64,000 nucleotides of DNA from Sporocytophaga myxococcoides DSM 11118 (GCF_000426725.1 NZ_KE384561.1:62001-126000); one strand, 5' to 3'; positions 44,530 to 54,383 are shown, counted from the stretch's first letter. Numbers and translations are program-made. The notes: generated by a model not told the origin, from the letters alone.

Positions 44530-46083
44530 CTAATCCATACCGGAAGGAACAACCATAATCACCGTCTCCTTTTCAACTTTTACCATACCTGGGGCTGCGC
44601 CTTTGATTTTCCTCACAAATTTTTTCTGTGTATACATAACCGGACAAAGAGAATCCGTTTTTCTCTTTGAATAAAAAGCGGCAAGAGATGCGGCGCGCTC
44701 AATTACAGGCGTAGGGTAATTCTGTCCCGGTCTTTGCTGAATAATAACGTGTGAACCTGCTACATCTTTTGCATGCAACCAAAGATCATCCTTTTTACCG
44801 GTTTTAAATGTCAGTTCTTCATTGGCCTTAGCTGATTTTCCTACAAGAATTTTGTATCCCAAATAATCATAGGTTTTATAAGGCCCCTCCTGAAGTATCC
44901 GTTCTGTTTCTTTTGTTTTAAAATATTTATTCTGGTAATTTTTTAACTCTTTCGGATCGTCAATTTTACTTACAGTTTCTTTGTCAACTTCCAGTTGTTC
45001 AATCAAATCTAATCTTTGCAAAATTAGATTTTCAAGCACTTCTATTTCCTTAAACCTTGATTTAGATTTTTTATATAAAACCTCTGCATTTTTCTGGGGA
45101 GACAGTTTTGAATTAAGTTTAAATTCTCTCTCTTCATTTCTGTAAAAGTCAAATAAGACAATTTTTTCAGTGCCCTGCTGAATTGTATGCAAATTAGCCA
45201 TAATAACATCGGCAGACTGATCCATTGGTATACTTTCCTCAATCACCTTGAGTCTTTTCTGGGAATCAACCACTACAGCTTTGGAATGCTTCAACCTTCT
45301 TTCCATATCCCTGTATAATTCCTCTTTGATTGTATGGATATGAAGGTCCTTTATGTACTGACGATAAAAAGAGTTTACTGCCCTTAACGGATTATCATAT
45401 TTCTCATGATAATTATCCTCCGGCAACAGGCTGATTACAGGCTTCCCTTTTTCATCCTTAACAATATAAAACTGCGGGTTTTCTAAATGGGAAAGCAAGG
45501 AAATTAGTTTCCTCCATTTATTTTCAAGAGGCATTCCTTCATACCCTCTTTTATCCAACCAAGAAGCGGCTTCCTTTCCCAAGGTTGGCAGGAAAACATT
45601 AAGATTTCCGTTTAATTCATTAAATCTTGCATGAGAAAGATCCAATGTTCTGTTTAGATGCTGCAGAGACAAATCTAAATCCAGTTTAAGGTTATTCTTA
45701 AAAATTTTAACAACCTTATCAAGTTCAAACAGAACTACATTTGACCGATTACCAAACAGCTTAAATACAAGTGATTTATCTGCCCCCAAAGAACATATAA
45801 TACATCTTTCATTCAATGCGGTTTTAACTTCAGTTACTTTCAGCCCAATTATTTCCTGAAAAAGGGTGACTGAATTCTGCCTTGCCCTTCTGAAATCATC
45901 GGGAAAATATAAACATGAAAAAGTATTTTGAAAATAAGCCTGAATAAAAAACTCTTTTTCCTCTTTCTGAAACACAACAATTAGCTCTTCTTTTTGCTGA
46001 CTAAAACAATCTATCACCTCGAAACCTTTCAAAAATCGAAGCTCAGATGCCAATTGGAATATAAAAAAGTAATTATTATGCAC
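44530..46083 (-). CDS. NFACT-family ribosome quality-control protein (RqcH-like)
   Basis: The 517-residue protein starts at a GTG (46083), giving MHNNYFF, the usual start in this family. The N-terminal half is the FbpA-like NFACT-N domain; the middle is a coiled coil (about residues 265-395); the C-terminus is the NFACT-R (DUF814) RNA-binding domain from about residue 433 with DLWLHAKDVAGSHVII. In Bacillus RqcH binds stalled 50S subunits and adds alanine tails to nascent chains; the same role is plausible here. The Bacteroidota version lacks the long C-terminal NFACT-C region, as expected. It converges on rlmH. Confidence 0.9.
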   Translation of the reverse strand: MHNNYFFIFQLASELRFLKGFEVIDCFSQQKEELIVVFQKEEKEFFIQAYFQNTFSCLYFPDDFRRARQNSVTLFQEIIGLKVTEVKTALNERCIICSLGADKSLVFKLFGNRSNVVLFELDKVVKIFKNNLKLDLDLSLQHLNRTLDLSHARFNELNGNLNVFLPTLGKEAASWLDKRGYEGMPLENKWRKLISLLSHLENPQFYIVKDEKGKPVISLLPEDNYHEKYDNPLRAVNSFYRQYIKDLHIHTIKEELYRDMERRLKHSKAVVVDSQKRLKVIEESIPMDQSADVIMANLHTIQQGTEKIVLFDFYRNEEREFKLNSKLSPQKNAEVLYKKSKSRFKEIEVLENLILQRLDLIEQLEVDKETVSKIDDPKELKNYQNKYFKTKETERILQEGPYKTYDYLGYKILVGKSAKANEELTFKTGKKDDLWLHAKDVAGSHVIIQQRPGQNYPTPVIERAASLAAFYSKRKTDSLCPVMYTQKKFVRKIKGAAPGMVKVEKETVIMVVPSGMD

Positions 46084-46111
46084 TTTAATTATTTAGATGA
46101 GTAGTAAAAAT

Positions 46112-46141
46112 AAAAAGATTCCGGATTAACCGGAACCTTTT
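46112..46141 (-). terminator. Rho-independent terminator after the DoxX gene
   Basis: An 8-bp stem (46117-46124 with 46130-46137, one mismatch, CCGG core, 5-nt loop) is flanked by A and T runs. On the minus strand it ends in T residues and overlaps the DoxX gene stop region. Confidence 0.6.
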
Positions 46142-46577
46142 ATTGATTATCATATTTTCTCAGCAAATAATCTGCAGAATAAACACCAGATCCGTAAAAC
46201 AGAAAGAATACGAGTAACAACAAGACAAGTATTGAAATCAACAATTCCGAATGTATTGTAATTACATAATTTCTTGCATTAAATATTATAGCTCCGATCA
46301 ATATAGGCAACTGAAATAGCACAGCTACTCTGGTAATAGTCCCCATGGCAATCAGCACTCCGCCCGTAAGGTGCATTAACGCTACATAATGAGCAATAAC
46401 CACAGCTCCGAACTCCATACTACTGGTAGAGATAATGTTCTGTAAAGCAGTTGTGTCTGAGATAAATAAAACTCCCTTTACCATCAGGTATATACCTAAA
46501 AGCACTCTCAATCCCGCCACTATCATCGAATCGCGATGTACTTCTTTCCAGGAGTAAGCTTTTTGTATTAAATCCAT
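46140..46577 (-). CDS. DoxX-family membrane protein
   Basis: The 145-residue integral membrane protein has four hydrophobic segments (about residues 20-38, 56-78, 84-100 and 110-130). The pattern LRVLLGIYLMVKGVLF in TM1 and LMHLTGGVLIAMG in TM2 fits the DoxX/SURF4-like family. Members are thought to act in quinol-linked or redox processes, but the role here is unknown. It has a near-perfect Shine-Dalgarno sequence, unusual in this window. It is divergent from the MFS gene starting at 46667, with an 89-nt shared control region. Confidence 0.82.
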   Translation of the reverse strand: MDLIQKAYSWKEVHRDSMIVAGLRVLLGIYLMVKGVLFISDTTALQNIISTSSMEFGAVVIAHYVALMHLTGGVLIAMGTITRVAVLFQLPILIGAIIFNARNYVITIHSELLISILVLLLLVFFLFYGSGVYSADYLLRKYDNQ

Positions 46578-46582
46578 ATGGT

Positions 46583-46590
46583 CCTCCTTT
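46583..46590 (-). promoter_or_regulatory. Strong Shine-Dalgarno of the DoxX gene
   Basis: AAAGGAGG lies 5 nt before the ATG at 46577 on the minus strand. Most genes in this window lack such a site, as is normal in Bacteroidota, so it fixes the start and suggests strong translation. Confidence 0.65.
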
Positions 46591-46666
46591 TATATTATGA
46601 ACAATACAGCTTAAATCTAAGTTTTCGCAATTAAATTTTACACTATTTTTTTCCCAATACGTATAT

Positions 46667-47944
46667 ATGAACATGATTTACTTCAGGTTGTTTTATTCTA
46701 ATAAAAAACTTCTCTTCGTTGCTATACTTCTCACATTTTTTGCAGGCTTCGGAAAGACTTTTCTTTTTTCATTATATATACCTGATATGATAAAAGAGTT
46801 TCAGCTGACAACAACTGGCTTTGCTCTTATATATTCAATTGCAACCATTACCAGTGGTATTTTAGTTTTCTATCTTGGTAAACTTATAGATCAGACTAAA
46901 ATATTTACGTATTCATTGATGGTAGCCATTGGGCTTGTAGTATCCTGCAGTTTACTTTCCTTTTCATATAATCTTGTGTTCCTGTTTATTGCTGTATTGG
47001 GTATGCGACTTTCAGGACAAGGGCTTATGAATCATACTTCTTTAACAATCATAAGTAAGAGATTTAAAAGATGTAGAGGGAAAGCCCTAAGCCTTGCAAT
47101 TATAGGCACTCCTCTTGGAGAAGCGATTCTTCCGCTGGTTGTAGCCTGGGGTGTACATCATTATGGGTGGAGACCGGCTATTTTTTACAGTTCAATGGTC
47201 TTGGCCATAGTACTGATTCCCGCTATATTTCTTTTGAGACAAAAAAATAAGGTCATCGAAAAATTCCCGGGTACTAAACCAAAAGTAAAACCACAGCATT
47301 CCAACAAAAAATGGACAATTAAAAAGCTTTTTAAAGATCAAAGATTTTATCTCGTTGCATTTCCTGTATTTATATTGTCGTTTCTGGTGACAACATTGAT
47401 GTTTTTCCTTGTTCCGATAGCGCAAAGTAAAAACTGTTCACCCGAACTGATAGCCTTTGCGTTTCCATTCTTTGCATCCGGCAACTTCATTTCAACCTTT
47501 ATTACTGGAAGTTTATTAGATAAAATAAGTGCTACCAAAGTGTTTCCATACTTTTTATGGCCATTTGCTATGTCCATTATTACCTTATTATATATCAATC
47601 ATCCTTATGCAATTTTTGGCGCAATGTTTCTTGCCGGAGCTTCTGTAGGTTCTGGTGTTACAATTGAATCTTGCATGATTGCAGAGATATACGGATTAAA
47701 ATCCCTTGCTAATCTTAAATCTGTATTTACTTCAATAAATATTTTAAGCACAGCTATCGGTCCTTTAATTACAGGAATTTTGCTAGATGCAGGCATTACA
47801 TTCCATTTGATTTTCTCTGTATTAATATTATTTATAGGCCTGGCTTCTCTTCTCAGCTTCAAACTTCAGGATGAGAAGATTCAATTGTCTTTCAGCAAAT
47901 TTGCACCAATCAAAACAGTTAAAAAATTACTAATTCATAAATAA
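46667..47944 (+). CDS. MFS transporter (OFA/CynX-like)
   Basis: The 425-residue protein has 12 predicted transmembrane helices. Motif A is weak (YLGKLIDQTKIFTYS). Features of the TM4-TM5 region are MRLSGQGLMNHTSLTIISKRF and GKALSLAIIGTPLGEAILP, as in oxalate/formate or cyanate-type MFS antiporters. The central loop is basic (KVKPQHSNKKWTIKKLFKD). It probably moves a small organic anion; the substrate is unknown. It is divergent from the DoxX gene and ends in an AT-rich hairpin that overlaps its stop. Confidence 0.88.
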   Translation: MNMIYFRLFYSNKKLLFVAILLTFFAGFGKTFLFSLYIPDMIKEFQLTTTGFALIYSIATITSGILVFYLGKLIDQTKIFTYSLMVAIGLVVSCSLLSFSYNLVFLFIAVLGMRLSGQGLMNHTSLTIISKRFKRCRGKALSLAIIGTPLGEAILPLVVAWGVHHYGWRPAIFYSSMVLAIVLIPAIFLLRQKNKVIEKFPGTKPKVKPQHSNKKWTIKKLFKDQRFYLVAFPVFILSFLVTTLMFFLVPIAQSKNCSPELIAFAFPFFASGNFISTFITGSLLDKISATKVFPYFLWPFAMSIITLLYINHPYAIFGAMFLAGASVGSGVTIESCMIAEIYGLKSLANLKSVFTSINILSTAIGPLITGILLDAGITFHLIFSVLILFIGLASLLSFKLQDEKIQLSFSKFAPIKTVKKLLIHK

Positions 47945-47961
47945 CTTTTAAAGTTATTTAT
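47938..47961 (+). terminator. Weak AT-rich hairpin at the end of the MFS gene
   Basis: The inverted repeat TAAATAACT...AGTTATTTA (arms 47938-47946 and 47952-47960) spans the stop codon and is followed by TTTT. It has only one G-C pair, so its strength is doubtful. Confidence 0.4.
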
Positions 47962-48086
47962 TTTCAAGCAGTTGAATAAGCCATTTCTTTCTAAAACATA
48001 CCATGTTAATCTATTCTTATTTTTCTATGACCATATCGTTAACTTTTTAACGTGTTTTGAGTAAGTTATCCTTATACCTTAAACAT

Positions 48087-48092
48087 AGGAGG
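48087..48092 (+). promoter_or_regulatory. Strong Shine-Dalgarno of the small exported protein
   Basis: AGGAGG lies 5 nt before the ATG at 48098, with the same spacing as at the DoxX gene. It fixes the start codon. Confidence 0.65.
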
Positions 48093-48097
48093 CTATT

Positions 48098-48478
48098 ATG
48101 AAAAAGTTCATCTGTTTTTCGCTTTCCTTCATGATGATAAGCGCATTGTTTTCTGATCTTTCAGCAAACGATAAGAAAAAATCTAAATATAATTGTTCTC
48201 CTTCTTTCATTTCGTCCAAACTGAAGGATCAAATTATCAACTCTCCTGATTTTGATAAGACCTTAGCAGAAGGTGTTGTTGTACTTAAGTTTAATATTGA
48301 CTCCAACAATGAAATCATTGTAGAAAAAATTCAAAGCAATGATGCAAGTTTAAGTGATCTTGTCATGAAAAGTTTAAATGGTAAAAAGCTAAAAGCTAAC
48401 TGTATTCCTGAAGATGGAATGACAATAAAATTCGATTTCCGTAAGAAAGAAAATAAACAGCTTTATTATCAGTTTTAG
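48098..48478 (+). CDS. Small exported protein with two cysteines, TonB_C-like tail
   Basis: The 126-residue protein has a signal peptide (about residues 1-23, cleavage near LSA). The mature part has two cysteines (in KYNCSPS and KANCIPE) that could form a disulfide. The region EGVVVLKFNIDSNNEIIVEKIQSND followed by LVMKSLNGKKL resembles the strand-helix pattern of the TonB C-terminal domain, but without a membrane anchor or linker. The function is unknown. It is expressed from a perfect Shine-Dalgarno sequence and ends at a good terminator, so it is a single-gene unit that may be well expressed. Confidence 0.72.
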   Translation: MKKFICFSLSFMMISALFSDLSANDKKKSKYNCSPSFISSKLKDQIINSPDFDKTLAEGVVVLKFNIDSNNEIIVEKIQSNDASLSDLVMKSLNGKKLKANCIPEDGMTIKFDFRKKENKQLYYQF

Positions 48479-48501
48479 AAACTAATTTTAAAAAATTAAG
48501 A

Positions 48502-48530
48502 AGAGAGACAGTCTTTAAAGCTGTCTCTTT
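48502..48530. terminator. Terminator after the small exported protein
   Basis: A 10-bp stem with one G-T pair (48502-48511 with 48521-48530, GAGACAG core, 9-nt loop) is followed by TTTATTTA. It may also act on the convergent gene ending at 48538. Confidence 0.7.
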
Positions 48531-48537
48531 TTATTTA

Positions 48538-49440
48538 TCAGAAAAATATACTTTGTGCCAGTCTGAAGGTATTGCAATGAGCTTCAATAATGTCTTTGAT
48601 GTTCTCAGAATAGCCTCCACCCATACTTATTGTAAGAGGAATTTTATTTCTTTTGCAAAGATCCAGAACCATAAAATCTCTTTGTTTACAGCCTTCCCTG
48701 GAAAGGCCTAATTTCCCAAGCTTATCGGTTGACAATACATCTACACCTGATTGATAAAATATAAAATCAGGTTGAACTTTTTCAAACAAGTTATTCAAAG
48801 TGATATCCAATATCTTCAGATATTCTTTATCACCTGTCTTATCTGGTAAAGGAATATCAAGGTCCGATTTTTCTTTTTTTGCAGGAAAATTATTGGCACC
48901 ATGCATACTGAATGTAAAAACCTCATTTTTATTTTTAAAAATCTCAGCAGTCCCATCCCCTTGGTGCACATCAAGATCTATTATCAATATTTTAGTTGCA
49001 AGCTTTTGATCTATCAAAATATTAGCACTAATGGCGTTATCATTTAACAGACAAAATCCTTCCCCTTTATCTGTATAAGCATGATGTGTACCACCGGCAA
49101 CATTCAATGCGACACCATACTTTCTAGCAAACAGAGATGCTTCATGGGTCCCTCCCATAATGATTACCTCTCTATCAATTAGTTCTTTGCTTAAAGGAAA
49201 GCCAGTCCTTCTTATTTCAGCCGGGGACAATTCAAGATGTCTAAGCTTGCGCCAATATTCTTCCTTATGAGTTAAGAGTATATTTTCTTCATTTAAAAAA
49301 GTGGGCTGGAATAAATTTCCTGAGTTAATTGTTCCTTCATAAAGCAATTGTTCCGGTATGAGGTCATATTTAATCATAGGAAACCTATGACCTTCCGGAA
49401 GAGGATGATTAAATTCTTTAGACCAGGCTATTTTCAGCAA
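48538..49440 (-). CDS. Histone-deacetylase-fold family protein
   Basis: The 300-residue zinc hydrolase begins LKIAWSKEFNHPLPEGHRFPM, the usual start of this bacterial class II-like group, here at a TTG codon. Active-site motifs are the histidine pair in AGGTHHAYTDKGEGFCLLND, the zinc ligands DLDVHQGDGT (Asp and His) and the YQSGVD segment with the third Asp, plus SMGGGY at the end. Substrates of bacterial members include acetylpolyamines and acetoin-pathway or unknown acyl-lysines. It is cytoplasmic. It is convergent with the small exported protein gene and shares its terminator. Confidence 0.92.
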   Translation of the reverse strand: MLKIAWSKEFNHPLPEGHRFPMIKYDLIPEQLLYEGTINSGNLFQPTFLNEENILLTHKEEYWRKLRHLELSPAEIRRTGFPLSKELIDREVIIMGGTHEASLFARKYGVALNVAGGTHHAYTDKGEGFCLLNDNAISANILIDQKLATKILIIDLDVHQGDGTAEIFKNKNEVFTFSMHGANNFPAKKEKSDLDIPLPDKTGDKEYLKILDITLNNLFEKVQPDFIFYQSGVDVLSTDKLGKLGLSREGCKQRDFMVLDLCKRNKIPLTISMGGGYSENIKDIIEAHCNTFRLAQSIFF

Positions 49441-49581
49441 GATTGAAAATTTGAATTATTGTGTTTAAAGGTTGCAAAATAAAATTAATCAGCAAATTTT
49501 CCATCCAGGACAACAATTTAAAACGATTGCTGTTATTGGTATACATTTTTAAAATGATTCGAAAACTTTAATTATACTTTT

Positions 49582-49809
49582 ATGAAAAAGTCGAGATATT
49601 TAAGACAGGTACAGGGGCACATCAATAAAGCTGTTAGAAAAATCAGGATGTCCCAACGTGAGAAAAGAAATCTGATTTCCAAAGAAGAAATACTTATTGA
49701 AAAACTTACTGATAGATTAGGTAAAACACCTGAAGAAGTAAAAGGAATGATCAGTGATGGTTTGATGGAAATATTAACTATGGTTCCAATATCTGAAGAA
49801 GTAAGCTAA
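49582..49809 (+). CDS. Small basic-N-terminal protein of unknown function
   Basis: The 75-residue cytoplasmic protein has a strongly basic first 35 residues (KKSRYLRQVQGHINKAVRKIRMSQREKR) and an acidic second half with a helix (EEILIEKLTDRLGKTPEEVKGM). There are no cysteines and no signal peptide. The basic helix could bind nucleic acid or ribosomes, which is speculation. I do not recognise the family. It is a single-gene unit: about 140 nt of AT-rich DNA precede it and a perfect 20-bp terminator follows, shared with mltG. Confidence 0.62.
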   Translation: MKKSRYLRQVQGHINKAVRKIRMSQREKRNLISKEEILIEKLTDRLGKTPEEVKGMISDGLMEILTMVPISEEVS

Positions 49810-49824
49810 TCACTTATCCAATAG

Positions 49825-49870
49825 TAAAATAAAAAGTGCTGAAGTTGTTACTTCAGCACTTTTTATTTTA
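49825..49870. terminator. Perfect 20-bp bidirectional terminator
   Basis: The arms 49825-49844 and 49851-49870 are exact reverse complements with a 6-nt loop. The GTGCTGAAG core is flanked by A and T runs on both sides, so it stops both convergent genes. It overlaps the mltG stop. Confidence 0.9.
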
Positions 49871-50924
49871 CTTTCAGGCTGTCAAGCTTTTTTTGATATA
49901 AGATGGCATTTTTCTTATGCTCTTCAAAGGTCTCTGCAAACACATGGCATCCCGACATATCATCTTTCGCACAAAAATATATGAATTCATGTGGTACAAA
50001 GTTGAGCACAGAATCTATCACATATAATGGAATCGTGCTTATCGGCCCGGGAGGCAAGCCTTTATTTCTGTAAGTATTGTACTTTGACTTGACCTGTTTG
50101 TGCTTATTAAACACCCTGCGAATGTCAAATTTATTATGTGCAAATACAACAGTTGGATCTGATTCCAGTCTCATATTATTATTTAATCTGTTAATATAGA
50201 GACCGGCAATCATTGGCATTTCTTCTTTTAATTTTGATTCCGAATAAACAATAGAAGACAAGATCACAACTTCTTCAGGAAGTAATCCTGCCGCCTCAGC
50301 TTTTTCAGCCCTCCAGTTGTTCCAAAATTGTTCATACCTGCTATAAACGAAGTCTATCAATTGATAGCTGTCACATGTTTTATAAACCTTTAATTCACCA
50401 GGTAAAAACACACTGTAAAATGCTTCCTTATCCAACCCTGAAAGTTCCTTTAAATAGGTAGTATCCTTTAATGCTGCCCTTAAAGAATCTGCTTCTACGC
50501 CGATTTCCTTAGACAACAGATTTATTAATTTCTTACGACTTCTTATTACAGGAATATCAATGGACATTGCTTCTTTAGCAGGCTTTCCTTTCAGATAAAA
50601 AAGGATCTGAAGATTATTCCAGCCTTTTTTAAATTCATAAAGGCCTTCATCGGCATTTACGTCAAACAGTGTCGCTACCAGTTTAAAAGTCAGGGACGAC
50701 TTTAATACATTTTCTTCTTTGAGCAAATCTGCAAGGTAATGTGAAGAAGCTCTGCCTGGAAGATAGTAATAGAATTTTTCAGAACGGGATTTGAAATTTG
50801 GAAAAAGAAAAACATAATACAAGGTCAGAATGGATAAAGCCAAAGCCCCCCAGGCATACCATTTAAATGGTATGCCTGATGACTCTGCCTTATAACTTTT
50901 TTTTATTTTTTTCTTCTTTGCCAT
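49863..50924 (-). CDS. mltG: Endolytic murein transglycosylase MltG (YceG-like)
   Basis: The 353-residue protein has a cytoplasmic basic N-terminus (AKKKKIKKSYK), one transmembrane helix (about residues 22-45) and a periplasmic YceG domain. Conserved parts are the EGLYEFKKGWNN-like LysM-fold strand, the active-site helix VVILSSIVYSESKLKEEMPMIA with its glutamate, the SDPTVVFA segment, and GLPPGPIS near the end. In E. coli MltG cleaves nascent glycan strands and sets their length. It follows the GH63-type gene by 21 nt on the same strand, perhaps in the same transcript. Confidence 0.94.
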   Translation of the reverse strand: MAKKKKIKKSYKAESSGIPFKWYAWGALALSILTLYYVFLFPNFKSRSEKFYYYLPGRASSHYLADLLKEENVLKSSLTFKLVATLFDVNADEGLYEFKKGWNNLQILFYLKGKPAKEAMSIDIPVIRSRKKLINLLSKEIGVEADSLRAALKDTTYLKELSGLDKEAFYSVFLPGELKVYKTCDSYQLIDFVYSRYEQFWNNWRAEKAEAAGLLPEEVVILSSIVYSESKLKEEMPMIAGLYINRLNNNMRLESDPTVVFAHNKFDIRRVFNKHKQVKSKYNTYRNKGLPPGPISTIPLYVIDSVLNFVPHEFIYFCAKDDMSGCHVFAETFEEHKKNAILYQKKLDSLKVK

Positions 50925-50945
50925 TAATTAATAAACAGCAATCAG

Positions 50946-53612
50946 TTATTTTTTTGCGGATGCGGTTTTCGCACTGCTCTTTGCAGTTTTTTTCTCTTTA
51001 AATCTGGTATTCAATAATGCTGCAACCAATCCTGTCCATCCAGTCTGATGAGAAGCTCCGATTCCTCTTCCATTATCTCCATGGAAATATTCATAAAACA
51101 GGATGTGATCTTTGAAATGCGGATCTTTACTGAATTTCTCATCCGCACCATAGACGGGACGATTCCCGTTCTCGTCCTTCTCAAATATTTTTACAAGACG
51201 ACGGCTTATCTCTTCCGCAACTTCTTTCAGATTCATCATTACTCCCGAACCTGTAGGACATTCAACCTGCACTTCATCGCCATAGTAATTGTAAAATTTC
51301 ATCAGCGACTCAATGATAAGATAGTTTACAGGAAACCAAATCGGACCTCTCCAGTTTGAATTCCCCCCAAACATTCCACTCTCCGATTCACCAGGGTTAT
51401 AAGTAACGCTATAAACATGGTCTTTAGTCGGAAATTCATATGGATTATCTTTATGGAATTTTGATAGTGCTCTGATACCATAATCACTGAGGAATTCATT
51501 TGGATCAAGCATTCTCTTCAGAATTGCTTTCAGTTTATTTTGTCTTATAAGAGAAAATCTTCTTCTTATGCCTTCATGCTCTATTTCTCTTCTTGAAACC
51601 AGTTTAGCCAGTTCAGGTCTGTAATTAAGGAACCACTCAAGTCTTCTGTTGAAATGGGGGAACTTTTCAATTATTTCAGGTTCCAGTGTTTCAACCGCAA
51701 ATATCGGAATCAAGCCAACCATTGATCTTATCTTCATTGGTATGAACTGTCCGTTATGAAGATTTAGCACATCATAGAAAAATTCATCTCCTTCATCCCA
51801 AAGGCTGTACTTAGATCCATTAAGATTTACAATTGCACCTGTAATGTATAGGAAATGCTCAAGGAACTTCGAAGCTGTATCTTCATAAGAAGAATTATTC
51901 TTACTAAGCTCAAGTGAAATTCTAAGCATATTAAGAGAGTACATGGCCATCCAGCTGGTCGCATCTGCTTGCTCTATCTTGCCTCCTGTCGGCAATGGGC
52001 TACTTCTGTCAAACACACCAATATTATCCAAGCCAAGGAACCCCCCTTCAAAGATATTATGCCCCTCACTGTCTTTGCGGTTTACCCACCAGGTGAAGTT
52101 GAGCATAAGCTTATGGAATACTCTTTCAAGATAATTAATATCACCTTTTCCGAAGAAATCCCTTTCTATTTCATAGACTCTCCAGCAAGCCCATGCGTGC
52201 ACGGGAGGATTAACATCATTGAAACTCCATTCATAAGCAGGTATTTGTCCGTTCGGATGCATATACCATTCTCTTAACAATAGAATCAGCTGACGTTTCG
52301 CAAAGTCCGGATCTACCATTGCAATTGTTATGCAATGGAATGCAAGATCCCAGGCTGCATACCAGGGATATTCCCATTTGTCAGGCATGGAAATAATTTC
52401 CATGTTGTTCAGGTGCATCCAGTCTTTATTCCTGCCATGGAGTCTTTCCGGTGGCGGAGTAGATCCTGGATCCCCCTTCAACCACAATGACACATCGAAA
52501 TAATAAAACTGTTTAGAAATAAGTGTTCCTGCAAAAGCTTGACGCTGGATTTTTTTTAAATCAGGATCAGTGATGCCTTCGGCAAGTTCATCATAAAATA
52601 CATCAGCTTCTTTGATTCTTGATTTGAATATAAATTCAAAATCTTCAAACGCATCCTGAGTAGGTTGATCACTAAGTCTTAAACGGATTTCTTGGGATTG
52701 TCCGGGTTCTATTGTCAAAGCATATCGCAATGCTGCCTTTGTACCTTTCAGATCAGGATTTACAGTAGGTTTTCCATTTACCACATGGAAATTTATACCA
52801 TCTTTCCAATATCCTTCAGTCGGAGCATGGCCATATACCAACTCATGATTGGTTTCATTATCACAAAACAGTAAATCAGGTTTACCTTCGTAATAAAGAT
52901 TGTACAATCCCCAGTCTTTATGCTCAACTAATAGTGACTTATTTTTATCTGCAGAAATTGAAGGTCTGTAAGGATCTTCCAAAAATGACCAGAAATTTCT
53001 AAACCAGATGGTGGGAATCAAATGGATTGTAGATGTTTCCGGGCCTCTATTATGAACTGTAATACGAATGCACATATCATCCATATCAGCCTTAGCGTAC
53101 TCGGTATAAACATCAAAATATCTATCTTCATCAAAAACACCGGTATCCATCAATTCATATTCAGGATCCAGTTTACCTCTGACTTTATTTTCAAGTATTA
53201 AATTGGAATATGGGAATTCGGACTGAGGGTATTTGTATAAAAATTTCATGTAAGAATGGGTAGGCGTGCTATCGAGGTAATAATAAACCTCTTTCACATC
53301 CTCTCCATGATTTCCCTGATTTCCAGTAAGGCCGAAAAGTTTATCCTTGATGAACGGGTCTTTTTCGTTCCACATTGCGACTGAAAAACAGAGAAGCTGT
53401 TTATAATCACAAATTCCGGATATCCCGTCCTCTCCCCATCTGTATGCTCTGTGACGTGACTGATCAAATGAAAAATACTCCCACGCTGAACCAAAAGGGC
53501 TATAATCTTCTCTTACTGTTCCCCATTGTCTTTCGGATAAATAAGGTCCCCATTTTTTCCAACCGCGGTTACTTCTTGTAATATTTACTCTCTCTTTTTC
53601 AAAATTTGTCAT
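50946..53612 (-). CDS. GH63-type glycosidase (MGH1-like)
   Basis: The 888-residue cytoplasmic enzyme has no signal peptide. The N-terminal segment [29 protein letters not shown] and [23 protein letters not shown] are typical of the bacterial GH63 (mannosyl-oligosaccharide glucosidase-like) group. The second half is an (alpha/alpha)6 barrel with WAWDLAFHC-like [32 protein letters not shown] and [20 protein letters not shown] Lys/Ala tail ([15 protein letters not shown]) ends the protein. It probably hydrolyses an intracellular alpha-glucoside such as glycogen- or trehalose-derived sugars or glucosylglycerate; the substrate is unknown. Confidence 0.9.
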   Translation of the reverse strand: MTNFEKERVNITRSNRGWKKWGPYLSERQWGTVREDYSPFGSAWEYFSFDQSRHRAYRWGEDGISGICDYKQLLCFSVAMWNEKDPFIKDKLFGLTGNQGNHGEDVKEVYYYLDSTPTHSYMKFLYKYPQSEFPYSNLILENKVRGKLDPEYELMDTGVFDEDRYFDVYTEYAKADMDDMCIRITVHNRGPETSTIHLIPTIWFRNFWSFLEDPYRPSISADKNKSLLVEHKDWGLYNLYYEGKPDLLFCDNETNHELVYGHAPTEGYWKDGINFHVVNGKPTVNPDLKGTKAALRYALTIEPGQSQEIRLRLSDQPTQDAFEDFEFIFKSRIKEADVFYDELAEGITDPDLKKIQRQAFAGTLISKQFYYFDVSLWLKGDPGSTPPPERLHGRNKDWMHLNNMEIISMPDKWEYPWYAAWDLAFHCITIAMVDPDFAKRQLILLLREWYMHPNGQIPAYEWSFNDVNPPVHAWACWRVYEIERDFFGKGDINYLERVFHKLMLNFTWWVNRKDSEGHNIFEGGFLGLDNIGVFDRSSPLPTGGKIEQADATSWMAMYSLNMLRISLELSKNNSSYEDTASKFLEHFLYITGAIVNLNGSKYSLWDEGDEFFYDVLNLHNGQFIPMKIRSMVGLIPIFAVETLEPEIIEKFPHFNRRLEWFLNYRPELAKLVSRREIEHEGIRRRFSLIRQNKLKAILKRMLDPNEFLSDYGIRALSKFHKDNPYEFPTKDHVYSVTYNPGESESGMFGGNSNWRGPIWFPVNYLIIESLMKFYNYYGDEVQVECPTGSGVMMNLKEVAEEISRRLVKIFEKDENGNRPVYGADEKFSKDPHFKDHILFYEYFHGDNGRGIGASHQTGWTGLVAALLNTRFKEKKTAKSSAKTASAKK

Positions 53613-53735
53613 CCCTCAAAACATTTTTCTTTAAATATAAAAAAAGATTTTAATACTCCTGATACGATTATGTATGGAGGGCAGATGATAAATTGTAAGA
53701 AAATAATGAATCCGGCTACTATTTGCCTATATCTG

Positions 53736-54230
53736 TTATTGCAGGTATACTATGGGAATATTGATCAATTTACCGTTTTTGATCTTAATCTTTTTGGAAG
53801 GATTATTTTTACAAGTCAGCTCCATTTCAAATTCACCGGAAAGTACTTTTTTATTCTCGTCAAGTACTTTAATTCTTAATACACCTGAATGAGGCTTGTA
53901 CAGATTTAAATTAGCAGGATCGGTATAATGTATGACAACCTGCTTTAATGCATTTGACCCTAGTTTTATTTCAGTTACTTCGGGCTTTATAAGGAAAAAT
54001 TTACTGAATCTGTCATTGCTCAATGATAATTGACGATAACCACCGGTCACAGTTCTCATATAAGCATTAAAATTTTTAATCACCATTGGTTTGTCATCGA
54101 CAGTGCAAACAAATAAAGCTGAAGTATCTGCTGCTGTTAATTTTTCCCCAGTTATTACTTCTGAATTTCTGAATGAAAAAAGAAAAGGTAAAACTACCAA
54201 TACGATCAATCTAACAGAAAATTTGTGCAT
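53736..54230 (-). CDS. Exported beta-rich protein of unknown function
   Basis: The 164-residue protein has a hydrophobic signal peptide (about residues 1-20). The mature part has alternating strands (FVCTVDDKPMVIKNFNAYMR, KQVVIHYTDPANLNLYKP) and a C-terminal FEMELTCKNNPSKKIKIKNG segment, suggesting a small beta-sandwich or lipocalin-like domain of a kind common among exported Bacteroidota proteins. One mature-region Cys is near the start and one near the end. No family was recognised. Neighbours on both sides are more than 120 nt away, so it is probably its own unit. Confidence 0.68.
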   Translation of the reverse strand: MHKFSVRLIVLVVLPFLFSFRNSEVITGEKLTAADTSALFVCTVDDKPMVIKNFNAYMRTVTGGYRQLSLSNDRFSKFFLIKPEVTEIKLGSNALKQVVIHYTDPANLNLYKPHSGVLRIKVLDENKKVLSGEFEMELTCKNNPSKKIKIKNGKLINIPIVYLQ

Positions 54231-54383
54231 GTGGCAAAAAAACGATTTTAATTGAAAGAATTAATTGTATGTATAATTACTATTTTTTATTGAAAAAGTC
54301 ACAGAAAAAATATAAAAAAAATCATAAAAAATTTAATAATAATTACGAACAATTTTCAAAAACCTAAAAATCAAATAATTAAT

